DNA from: Lepas anatifera
Lineage: Eukaryota; Arthropoda; Thecostraca; Lepadidae
Length of the DNA stretch: 64,000 bases
Assembly: GCA_034440635.1 (NCBI GenBank)
Contig: JAOTON010002107.1
Span: 62,001-126,000, forward strand
Direction: 5' to 3'
This document shows positions 33,857-44,768 of this stretch, piece by piece (position 1 is the stretch's first letter; every line of letters begins with the position of its first letter). The position numbers and the translations under genes were made by a program. The notes under the pieces are model-generated. The model did not search any database and was not told the origin of the DNA. It was given only the letters and a program-made list of their open reading frames with translations.

Positions 33857-36800
33857 GGCCCCGAGTTGGTCTCAGGTGCCCCCCGAGCTTTGTTTCAGGA
33901 AACCCCCGAGCTTGGTCTCAGTGGACCCCCAAAACTTAGTCTCAGAGGACCCCCAAGCTTGGTGTCAGTGGCCTGAGCTTGGTCTCAGTGGGCTCCATGA
34001 GCGTGGTCTCAGGGGCACATCAATCATCGGTATCAAGGGCTCCGGATTATTGAACATTGATATCGGGGGCACCTGAGCGTGGTCTCAGGAGCCTAAACAT
34101 GGTCCCAGGAACCCCAATTGGGCCCCTGGGATCTTAGTCTTAAGATGTTAAGAAGGTCCGTGAGACCAATCTTAAGATTGGTCCCACGGGCCTTTTGATC
34201 TTGGTCTCACGGTCTTTCGGTCTTGGTCTCAGGGAGCCCCCGAGCTTGGTCTCAGGGCCCCCAAGCTTGGTGTCAGGGGACCCCGAACTTAGTTGCAGGG
34301 GACCCCTGAGCTTGGTCTCATGCGATCCCCAAAATTAGTCTCAGAGGACCCCCAAGCTTGGTCTTAGTGGCCTGAGCTTGGTCTCAGTGGGCTCCACGAG
34401 CTTGGTTTCAGGGGACCCCCCGAGCTTTGTTTCAGCAAACCCCCGAACTTGGTCCCAGGGGACCCCCGAGCTTGGTTTCAGTGGCCCGAACTTGGCCTCA
34501 GGGGCTCCCCGAGCTTAGTGTCAGGGGTCCCTCGATCATCGCTATCGAGGGCTCCGGATTATCGAACATTGATCTTGGGGCCCCCTGATATTGGTCTCAG
34601 AAGCCCCCCGAGCTTGGTCTCAGGGGCCCCCAGCCTGGTCTCAGGGGACCCCCGAGCTTGTCCTCCGGTGGTCTGAGCTTGGTCTCAGGGGGCTTCACAA
34701 GCTTGGTCTTAGGGGCCCTCGATCATCGATATCAAGGGCTCTGGATTATCGAACATTGATCTCCGGGGCCCTGAGCTTGGTCTCAGCGGGGCCCTGAGGT
34801 GGTCTCAGGGGCCCCGAGCTTGGTCTCAAGAGCCCCAAACTTGGTCCCACGGGCCTTTTGATCTTGGTCTCACGGTCTTTCGGTCTTGGTATCAGTGGTT
34901 CCCCGAGCTTGGTCTCAGGGCCCCTGAGCTTGGTCTCAGAGGACCCCCAAAACTTAGTCTCAGAGGACCGCCAAGCTTGGTGTCGGTGGCCTGAGCTTGG
35001 TCTCAGTGGGCTCCACGAGCGTGGTCTCAGGGGCACCTCGATCATCGGTATCAAGGGCTCCGGATTATCGAGCATTGATCTCGGGGGCCCTAACCTTGGT
35101 CTCAGGGGGCCCTGAGTTGTTCTCAGGGGCCCTGGCTTGGTCTCAGGGCCCCAAAAACTTGGTCCCATGGGCCTTTCGATATTGGTCTCAAGGACCTTTC
35201 GGTCTTGGTTTTAGGAGGAATTTGAGCTTGGTCTCAGGGGCCCACGAGCCTGGTCTCTGGGGACCCCGAGCTTGTCCTCAATGGCATGGGCTTGGTCTCA
35301 AAGGGCTCCACAAGCTTGGTCTCAGGGGCCCTCGATCATCGATATCAAGGGCTCCGGATTATCAAACATTGATATCGGGGCCCCCTGAGCCTGGTCTCAG
35401 GCACCCCGAGTTAGTCTCAGGCACCCGAGCTTGGTCTCAGGGGCCCCGAGTTGGTTTCAGGGGCCCGAGCTTGGTCTCAGGGCCCCAAACTTGGTCCCAC
35501 GGGCCTTTTGATCTTGGTCCCACGAGCCTTTCGATCTTGGTCTCAGGGGGCCCTGAGCTTGGTCTCAGGGGTCTCAAGTTGATTTCAGGGGCCCGAGCTT
35601 GGTCTCAGGGCCCCAAACTTGGTCCCACGGGCCTTTTGATCTTGGTCCCACGAGCCTTTCGATCTTGGTCTCACGGGCCTTTCGATCTTGGTCTCAGGGG
35701 GCCCCTGAGCCTGGTCTCAGGGGCCTCAAGTTGATTTCAGGGGCCCGAGCTTGGTCTCAGGGCCCCAAACTTGGTCCCATGGGCCTTTCGATCTTGGTCT
35801 CACGGGCCTTTTGGTCTTGGTCTCATGGGCTCCCGAGCCTGGTCTCAGGGGGCCCAGAGCTTGGTCTCAGGGTCCCCCTCGAGCTTGGTCTCAGGGATTC
35901 CGAGCTGGTCTCAGGGGCCGAGCTTGACCTCGGGGCCCCAAACCTGGTCCCACGGGCCTTTTGATCCTGGTCCCATGGGCCTTTCGATATTGGTCTCACG
36001 GGCCCTTTTGTCTTGGTCTCATGGGCTCCCGAGCTTGGTCGCAGGGGGGCCCTGAGCTTGGTCTCAGGGGCCCTCCGAGATTCATCTCAGGGGTTCCCCG
36101 AACTTGGTGTCAGGGATCCTCCGAACTTTTCAGTCCTCCGAACTTTCCTCCGGTTTCAGGGCCCTTCCCTCCGGGCTTTGTCTCAGGGGCCCCGAGCTTG
36201 GTCCCCCGAGCATCGGTAGCGATGGCACTGGAGTGCCGAACATTGATCTCAAGGGGGGGCAATATTGATATCGGAGTACCCCCAACTATCGATATCGATG
36301 GCCTCACGAGTGAGGAGCGCGCATTGGCCTCACGGAATGTTGTGTTTGGTCTCAGAAGCCCCAGGCTTCAGGGGCCCCCAAGCATCGGTATCGAGGGGCT
36401 CCAGAGTACAGAGCATTAGTCTCGAGGGGCTCCGAATATTTATCTGGGGAGCCCCCGAACATGGGTGTCGAGTTACTCCTGAGGTAAGCGCGAGCACGAC
36501 CCTAAAGGTGTCCCCGAGCCTGATCTAAGTGGGACCCTGAGCTTGGTCTTAGGAGCCCCCCGTGCATTACTATCAAGGGCCTCAGTAGTATTGGTCTCGG
36601 TGGGGGGGGCAAGCAATGATTTCAGGGGCATTCAAATGTTGATCCCGGAGGGCCCTCGAATGTATGGATGCAGTGACATAGCCAAGGGGGTCCTAGGAGT
36701 CTACGGACCCCCCTTGGGCTAATTTGAGCCACTGCAAATGATTCTCTGATCACTGTGCCCCCTGAGTCAGTCTCAGGGGACCCTGAAGATTAGTTCTCAG

Positions 36801-38374
36801 GGCGTCTTGAGTCGGCTTTAGGGCCCCCGCCCTGAGAGTCGGTCTCAAGGCCCCCGAAAGTAGATTTCAGGGGCCCCCTGAGAGTTGGTCTCAGGGGGCC
36901 CGAGTGTCGGTCTCAGTGGGCCCTGAGAGTCGGTATCAGTGGGGGCCGAGCTAGTCCCAGAGGCCCCAGAGAATGGTTCTCAGGGCCCGCGAAAGTCTAT
37001 TTCAGCGAGTCCCCTGAGAGTCAGTCTCTAAGAACTTCAAAAGTCGGTCAAGGGGACCCCGAGAGTCAGTTTTAGGGGACTTCTGAGATTTGGTCTCAGG
37101 GGTCCCTCCCCACGAGTGTCGGTCTCAGGGGGGCCCATAGTCTCACGGGCGTCTCTCTCAGGAGTAAATATTTACTTTCAGGTGGCCCCGAGATTAATCT
37201 GAGGGCCCAAGAGATAGTCTCACTTGATGCGCAGAGTGCTGGTCTCAGGGGGCCCCCCAGGGACAATACTGGAAGCCCTTGAGACTTATCCTCAGGCTGT
37301 GCCCCCATTTTTGTATAAGGGGCCCCGAGAGCAAATCTCAGGGAGCACCCAAAAGTTAGTCTCAGATTGCCTCCGAGAGTCAGTCTCAGCGACATCCGGA
37401 AGTTAGTCTTGGGGTTCAGAAACCTCTGAGACCAGGTCCGTGGAGCCCCCTGAGACCAAACTCGGGGGCTCTGAGACCAAGCTCGGGGAACCCCTGATAC
37501 CAAGACCGAAAGGCCGTGAGACCAATAAAAGGCCGTGGGACCAAGATCAAAAGTTCCCGGGGCACCAAGTTTGAAGGCCCTGAGACCAAGCTCGGGGCCC
37601 CTGAGACCAAGCTCAGGGGCTCCCGAAATCAATGTTCGATAATCTGGAGACCTTGATACCGATAATTGAGGTGCCCCTGAGATCATGCTCGTGGAGCACA
37701 CTGAGGCCAAGCTCAGGCCACTGAGACCAAGCTTGGAGGTCCTCTGAGACCAAGCTCGCGGGTCCCCTGAGACCAAACTCGGGGGCCCTGAGACCAAGCT
37801 CGGGGAACCCCTGATACCAAGACCGAAAGACCGTAAGACCAAGATCGAAAAGCCTGTGGGACCAAGATCAAAAGTGCCCGGGGCACCACGTTTGAAGCAA
37901 GCCCCTGAGACCAAGCTCGAAGGGGGCCCTGAGACCAGGCTCTGGACCCCCTTGAGATCAAGCTCAGGATCCCATGAGACCAAGACCAAAAGGCCCGTGA
38001 GACCAAGATCGAAAGGCCCATGGGACCAGTGGCGTAGCCAAGGGGGTCCTTGGGGTCCACGGACCCCCCCTTGGGCTGATCTTATGCACTGGAAAACACG
38101 AGCATTGGTCTCAGGTGCCCCCTTGAGCTTGGCCTCAGGGGCCCTCCGAGCTCGATATCAGGCCCCCGAGGTTGGTCTCAAGGGACCTCCGAGCTTGGTC
38201 TCAGGGGCCCCCAAGCTTGGTCTTATGGGCCCCCCTGGTCTTGGTCTCAGGGGGCCCCCGAGCTTGGTCTCACGGGCTTTCCGAGCTTGGTCTCAGGGGC
38301 CCCCGATCATCGGTATTGAGGACATCAGAGTATCGAACATTGATCTCGGGGGGCCCTGAGCTTGGTCTCAGGGG
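33560..38374. repeat. GGTCTCAGGGG-type satellite, first block
   Basis: Imperfect units of about 21-30 bases built on GAGCTTGGTCTCAGGGGCCC. A longer insert of the type CATCGGTATCGAGGGCTCC + GATTATCGAACATTGAT recurs at irregular intervals (33796, 34021, 34528, 34718, 35036, 35333), giving a loose higher-order pattern. Polarity flips to the complementary form at about 37410-38030 and flips back after a GTGGCGTAGCCAAGGGGG module at 38033. Long frames here are repeat artefacts. Confidence 0.9.
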
Positions 38375-39951
38375 CAGAGCTGCAAAAAATCTCAAATCTG
38401 TCGGGCACTTTCGAAAAAACCTCCAAATCTGTCGGGTGGTTAGGATAGGACTATTAAAATTGTCTAAAACCCATTCAATTGGTAAAATGTTCCTACTCTT
38501 TTTCCACATTCTTAATAGAAAATACTAAAATTAGCATAAAAAACTTCAAGTTTGGCACCAATGGATATCATTATCCTTATTTTTGTGCTCTGATCCTTAT
38601 ATGTGTGATATCCTTATTTTTCGTGCTCTGAAGCCGCCTATGGAAAATCTAAGTGGAATGGCACAAGTCTATTAATTTTCAAAACTCTAGAACTGAGACT
38701 GTTCTTCGGTTTTTCAATTATCAGACACGCTCAGGAAATTAAGGTTATCGGCAGAAACCTATAACAAATTGAATACCGAACCACCAATTCCCATTTTCTG
38801 GAGTCACCATTGGTAAAGGAAATTTATTATTGGATGTAATTTGAGATTTGTGGACGTACAGCATACAAATAGTGTGTGTCAAAGTCAGCTCGACTGGGTC
38901 TTGAATAAGACTCAGTCTTGAATTCAGATGATTTAGGTCACAGGTGGAAATATACAATAACATGAAAAGCAGCCCCCTTTTTCAGTCCTCTGCAGCCGCC
39001 ATTGACAAAAAATGCTGCACTAGAATGAGAATAAGTGATATTTTGTTATTATGTTACATAGTCCAGCCCAGAATACTTAAGAAATATAGTTTGCAATGGA
39101 AGAAAGCTGACCTGGTTCCCATACCATGCGTTTACTTATGCCAGCTTCTGCAGATTTTCATGATTTCAGTTTTTTGGAGGTGGGAGGGGGTAATTTGGAA
39201 GGAACCCCCAAAATTTATATATGGATTTTGCTCTGATGGCCAGACAAACAAGATTGGAGGGGCACTTTTTTGATATTCGAAAGTGTTTTTAAGGATCATG
39301 GCTACTTGTAGTTGAATACAAACATGTGATATTAGCTTTCCATGACTTTAAATGCATGTTTACATGAAAAACCCTAAATTTTGAAGCTGTTGGCTATCTC
39401 AAAGTTTTTCATGCATTGCCGTGCTCATTTCCATGAGGGTACGTGGTTTAGGATCTGAAGTTAATGAGGCTAATAAATAACATTAAGTCAGTTAGATAGT
39501 AAATGTCAAATAAATATCATGTTTCCAAGGAAGTTAAGAGTAAAAGGAATGAGTAAAGGTTGCACTAGGCTGTGTTTTTGTTATATCTTTGTCCCCTTGA
39601 CATAGATCATAGGCATATTTAGGTAAGTGAATAAAATGAAATAGGAGAAATAGTTTGGTACTTAAAACTCAAATTAATGTGGAAATGTGAAGAGTTTTGT
39701 TTCTTTGGCATCTACAAATCCACTAATGAAGGTATGCAACTTTTGTGGTTAATTCTGGACAAACAGGCATTGGATTTAAAAGAAGATGGAAGGGAAAATC
39801 AAATGTTCTAGTCTAATTTGACCAGTCTGCTGGTAAAATTCATTTTTCCCTTACTAATATCATTTAAAATTATTGATCAACAGTGAGCATAACATACTCT
39901 GTGGAAATAAATGTAAGCTGCCGAAATTACAACGAACACCACATCACTTAC

Positions 39952-40180
39952 TTCTTTGTTTTCTCCCCACACTGTTCTGATCTGCCCGCTGTTTGATCCA
40001 TGCTTCAAAACGACCTCCTTGGCCAAAACCACTGTTCCTGAACTTGCAGGGCAGCCCAGAATGCTTGATTCGCTGATGCTCCTTAAAAAAACGTTTCTCG
40101 CCAAAATACCCACATCCCTCAAATCCACATTTAAGCTTGACACGGGACGGTGGAAGGGGCTTCAGCTTAATCGGAGCCAT
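39952..40180 (-). CDS. Zinc-finger exon inside the hAT-like element
   Basis: From ATG at 40180, about 76 codons to a strong donor AAAGAA|GTAAGT. It encodes CGFEGCGYFGEKRFFKEHQR and IKH, a C-x4-C-x11-H-x4-H zinc finger, within a basic protein. Zinc fingers (often BED type) open many hAT transposases, so this may be the first exon of the lost transposase. It may also be a captured host exon. If unspliced, it stops four codons later. I found no convincing second exon in the rest of the element. The truncated second copy of the element lacks it. Confidence 0.5.
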
Positions 40181-40360
40181 TTATCAGCCCTTCAACTATG
40201 GACGATGAAATCCAGGCTCAACCAGTTTACTCAAGATGTATACCAAAGTAATGCAAGAGAAAAATAATCAAAAACACAACCTTCCACAAGGCAACACACC
40301 AAACCGCAGGGCTGCTTTTCTTCAAACCAAAGATACCTTTTACACTTTTTACACTGGCTT

Positions 40361-40398
40361 TGCCGCAAGGGCGCTGTTCAAACAGCGCCCTTGCGGCA
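40361..40398. repeat. Perfect 18-bp inverted repeat in the hAT-like element
   Basis: Arm TGCCGCAAGGGCGCTGTT, spacer CA, then its exact complement. It would form a very stable hairpin or cruciform. Confidence 0.95.
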
Positions 40399-40471
40399 GC
40401 GTTGAGCGTACTTCCAAACGAAGGAAACGAAGGAAAAAAACTGTTTTGCCTGTCGCCTTTACCTTTACGGC

Positions 40472-40527
40472 GGCCTGTCGGGCCAGGCTGTCGCGTGCTA
40501 TGGAATACAAATCGGGCCCGACAGGCC
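40472..40527. repeat. 13-bp inverted repeat GGCCTGTCGGGCC
   Basis: Arms at 40472-40484 and 40515-40527, 30-base loop. The arm contains the CTGTCGGGC motif also found near both transposon ends. Confidence 0.9.
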
Positions 40528-40895
40528 GGTGAAGGAATTTTTCCAGCAGAGGATTTTCTGGGTGACGTTTAAAAGGCCCTCTGTGCATAAGGCCCTCTAT
40601 TCAAAGGTTCCCCGATTCATAAGTCCCTCGAAAAGACCCTTTGTGCATAAGCCCTCGATTTTCCATCGGTTCTTGCCGCACACTGGCTTGATATGGGAGA
40701 GGTGCAAATTCATGAAAAACTTGTTGAGTGAAAGAGGTGACAATTCTAATATTGAGTTTTTTTAGAACAAAAAATATTTTCTGTTTCCTTTCAAGATTTT
40801 TTTCTCACAGATTGTAAGATCTGTCGCAAGACCAACCGTGCCCTAAAATCTGTCGGGCACTTTATGACCCGAGAGCCCGACTCTTTGCAGCTCTG

Positions 40896-43010
40896 CTCAG
40901 GGGGCCCTGAGCTTTGTCTCAAGGGCCCCCCGAGCTTGGTCTCAAGGGACCTCCGAAATTGGTCTCAGGGGCCCCTGATCATCGGTATCGAGACTCTAGG
41001 TAACCAGACATTGATCTCGGGGGCCCCCTGAGCTTGGTCTCAGGGGGCCCCGAGCTCGGTCTCAGGGGGCCCCGAGCTTGGTCTCAGGGGCCGAGGCTTG
41101 GGCTCAGGGTCCCCGAGCATTGGTATCGAGGGGCTCCAGAGTACCGAGCATTAGTCTCGGGGGCCTTCGAATGTTGATCTGCTCCCCCCAAACAACGGTG
41201 TCGAGTTACTCCTGAGAAAAGCGCAAGCATAGGCCTAAGGGTGCCCCCGAACCTGATCTAAGTGGAACCCCGAGCTTGGTCTTAGGAGCCCCGTGCATCA
41301 GTATCCAGGGGCTCCGGAGTTTTGGTATCGGGGGGAAGTAATGATTTCAGGGGCCTCCAAGTGCTGATCTGGGCGGGCCCCCGAATGTGTGGATGCAGTG
41401 GCGTAGCCAAGGGGTTCTAGGAGTCCGAGGACCCCCCTTTGGTCCACTCTAAACCACTGCAAAGCATTCTCTGATAACGGGGCCCCAGAATCAGTCTCAG
41501 AAGCACCTGAAGATTCGTTCTCAGGGCGTCCCGAGTCGGCCTCAGGGCCCCGCCCCGAGGGTCAGTCTCAAGACCCCCAAAAGTAGATTTCAGGGGGTCC
41601 CTGAGAGTTAGTCTCAGGGGATCCCGAAAGTCGGTCTCAGGGGCCCCGAGAGTCGGTCTCAGGGGGCCGAGCTCGTCCCAGGGTCCCCAGAGAGTGGTTC
41701 TCAGGGCCTCGCGACAGACTATTTCAGGGGGCTCCATGAGAGTCAGTCTCAGAGAACCCCAAGGGTCGGTCAAGGGGACCCTGAGATTCAGTCTTAGAGG
41801 ACCCCCGATATTCGGTCCCATAGTCTTACGGGCGTCTCTCTCAGGAGTCAATATTTACTTTCAGGTGGCTCCGAGAATTAATCTAGGGGTCCGAGAGCTA
41901 GTCTCATTTGATCCGCAGAGTGCTGATCTCAGGGTGCCCCTGAGGGGTAATCTTGGGAAGCCTCGAGATTTAGCCTGAGGCTGTGCCCCCCTAGTTGTTG
42001 CATAAGAGGCCCCGAGAGTCAATCTCAGGGAGCACCTAAAAGATAGTCTCAGAGTGCTCCCGGGAGCTAGTCTCCGGTTCGTCCAAGAGCTGATTTTGGG
42101 GCTTTGAGAGTAATTCCCAGAGGTGCTCCCGAATTTTGGTCTCACGGCTCCGAGTTAGCCTTAGACCTCTGAGGGCTAATCTGGGCTTCCGAGAGTCAGT
42201 CTCGGGAGTGCCGTGCCAAATACTCAGTTTCAGGGGTGGTTCCACGCCTCCCTCATCGAGTGTTAGTCTCGGGGGCGACCCAGGGTTAGTCTCAGAGGGC
42301 TGTCGGAAGTCATTCCCAGCCCCCCGCCTCACCCCAGAGACGGCCTCAGGGGATCCCCAAGAGCTAATCTGGATGGCCCCGAGTGTCAGTCTCAGCCCCC
42401 TCCCCCAGAGCAAATCTGGGGGGCCGATAAATAGGCCCAGAGGTGCTGCCGATAACTAATCTAGGGAGCCCCGAGAGATTCTCAGGAGTCCACAATTTTG
42501 GTCAAGAGGCGCCGTGAATCAGTATCAGAGACTCCCTGAGATCTAATCGGGAGAGGGGCCGGAAATTAACCTTGTGAGTAGCGCCAAGTGTTGGTCTTGA
42601 CGGCCCCAGAGCTAGTCTCAGGTCCCCCAAGAACTGATCTCGGAAGCCCGAGTTATATTCAGGGGACCTTTTAGTTCTAGTGTAAGGAGGGCCGGAGAGC
42701 TAATCTCAGAGATCCGACAATTAGTCTCACGAGGTCTCCAGGAGTTAGTCTCAGGGGTTCCCAGAAGCTGCCCTCAAGTGTCCCCAAAAGCTAGTCTCAG
42801 CGAGCATTCCTCTCCTTCCTCCCCCTCCCCTCAAAGTTATCCTCAGGGCCTCACGAGAGTAAGTTCCAGGGAGTCCCAGTAGGTAGTCTCATGGTACCCC
42901 CAAATGCTGGTTTTGGGGGACGTAAGTACTGATTTGCGGGAAAAGTGTTGTTTTCAGGGGTCCCAGATACTGGTTTCTGCGCCGTGTCAAGTGCTAGGCC
43001 CCTGGAGATC
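40896..43010. repeat. GGTCTCAGGGG-type satellite, diverged block
   Basis: Continues the satellite after the hAT insertion. The part at 41120-42060 is a diverged parallel of 36390-37420, including the GTAGCCAAGGGG module and the GTCTTACGGGCGTCTCTCTC segment. Units shift toward GAGAGTCAGTCTCAGGGG. Confidence 0.85.
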
Positions 43011-44340
43011 TCTGCTCGACCCAGGAGTCAGGGGGGGGGCGGGGGCGGTGGGTGATGGTCCTGGATGGCTTAACACTGGCATAGCAATACAAGCCCTGTA
43101 CAAAGCCTATCAGAGACCTAAAGTCCAAGGAAGTACTCACCTCCCCAAGCCCCCGGGATCTCCAACCAATGGCTAGGGAGGAGTAAGTGAGCAGTTTCAT
43201 CAGTAGGACTGTCCATGGAATAGGTTTTATATAGCATCTGGGGCACACTCATATATCCTTTTTATTGAGCGTCCTTTTTCCTTTCCGTTTCTTTTAGATT
43301 TTAGAATACAATCCAGAGATATCGCTAGAGATCCTAGGCTCAAAGAAGATTTCGAAAATCATATGCCTCTGAAAAATTTATATATTCCCATTGCGTACCA
43401 AAAAGGCAAATTGAAACATATTGATCAGGCACCATTCCCGAAGGAAAGGCAAAAATTAATCTAATTTTAGCATCCATAATAGCAAATCGAACAGGGAATT
43501 TGGAACTTAAGCTGGTTTTTCAATCTATTAGCTTAGTCCCAATAACTACCGTCCTAAATATTCTGAAATAAACAACTTTCAAATATTTTCGTAGGAAACC
43601 AGAAAAACAAGGGGAATGACACACATTGATGAGTATAATCCCAAAAAGAAAAATAGGTATGCAAGGTTTAAAATAACAATGACAGAGTAATCCAAGGCGA
43701 TAATTATCTCAGGGGCCTATTGTTTTGGTAATTTGCTCATTTACAACATAGCGAGGGTAAGAAAGTAGCTCTGGTGAATTCATCAAGATGTTTCCGCGGA
43801 ATAGACGGTATATGACGTCCGGAATACACCACCATCCACCATATCCCTTGTATTTTTATTCATTTTTTCCATTTCTTTGGAAACTTTCTGATTAAAGAGT
43901 TCATTAATTCGACACCCGGAAAAAAATTGGTAATCATTTTCCGTAGAAGACCATTTATTCGTACTCAAAACGACTGACCTTCAATGACTTCGTAGCTGAT
44001 TACCAGAGTGAATTGAGGTAAAGTCAGGTTTAACATCATGCACGCAGCAGCATTTGATTTCCGAAATGTGCCACCAAACTGTTATTATAGCCACGCTGTC
44101 ATATAGGTTTGGGCCAGCCTTAATATTTGGTGACCTAAACTTACCAACACTTGGTCGGATCGAGAAAAATCAAACTATTAACAGAATAATAACAAACACT
44201 TAAAAATGGATAGAAAAATTTCCGTCGTGTAAATGTTATAATGCCAAAATATTATACGACACATATAGGAGATGGGCCCCGACTACTAAGGGGCCCCCGG
44301 CCTGGGGGCCCCCGACGGTAGTCGGACCCCCCCTTGGCCG
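43011..44340. other. Unique-looking AT-rich island between satellites
   Basis: About 1.3 kb without satellite units and without a convincing frame. At 44271-44360 it ends in a GC-rich hairpin-like segment and CTGGCTACGCCACTGC, the complement of the GCAGTGGCGTAGCC module found at the edges of other satellite blocks. Confidence 0.5.
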
Positions 44341-44360
44341 AATCCTGGCTACGCCACTGC

Positions 44361-44768
44361 ATGGGACCAAGATCAAAAGGCCCGTGGGACCAATCTTGAG
44401 GCCCCTGGGACCAAGTTCAGGCCCCTGAGACCAACTCAGGGCCCCTGAGACCAAGGTCAGGGCCCTCGAGATCAATGTTCGATAATCCGGAGCCCTTGAT
44501 ATCGATGATCAAGGGCCCCTGAGACCATGCTCGTGGAGCACACTGAGACCAAGCTTGGGGATCCTCTGAGACCAAGCTCAGGGCCCCCTGAGACCAGGAT
44601 CCAAAGGCCCGTGAGACCAAGATCGAAAGGATCGTGGGACCAAGTTTGGGGCCCTGAGACCAAGCTCAGGCCGCTTAGACCAACTCGGGGCCCCTGAGAC
44701 CAAGCTCGGGAGCCCATGAGACCCAGATCAAAAGGCCCGTGAGACCAAGATTGAAAGGCCCGTTTGGC
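44361..44768. repeat. GGTCTCAGGGG-type satellite, reversed block
   Basis: Units here read GAGACCAAGCTCGGGG, the complement of the main block. It ends abruptly at the start of segmental copy 2. Confidence 0.85.

Larger units (their letters stand above)
32329..39575. repeat. 7.25 kb segmental duplication, copy 1
   Basis: Matches 44769-52021 in direct orientation with offsets growing only from 12,440 to 12,446, so there are only a handful of indels. It contains the right palindrome arm, the satellite block and the left 1.2 kb of the hAT-like element. Confidence 0.93.
38375..40895 (-). mobile_element. hAT-like DNA transposon (2.5 kb), non-autonomous
   Basis: The termini are CAGAGCTGCAAA and its complement TTTGCAGCTCTG, flanked by an exact 8-bp duplication CTCAGGGG (38367-38374 and 40896-40903) of satellite sequence. 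This is the hAT pattern of CAGAG ends and 8-bp target sites. CTGTCGGGC motifs lie near both ends (38398, 38429, 40475, 40517 inverted, 40850), as expected of subterminal transposase sites. No full transposase frame is present; a single zinc-finger exon remains at 39952-40180. Confidence 0.85.

Noticed and set aside
34997..36419. Open frames of 100-245 codons rich in GLRGP/LVSG repeats, on both strands
   Set aside because: They arise because the satellite unit rarely contains stops. Several frames are open at once, and identical frames at 47436-48925 only reflect the recent duplication.
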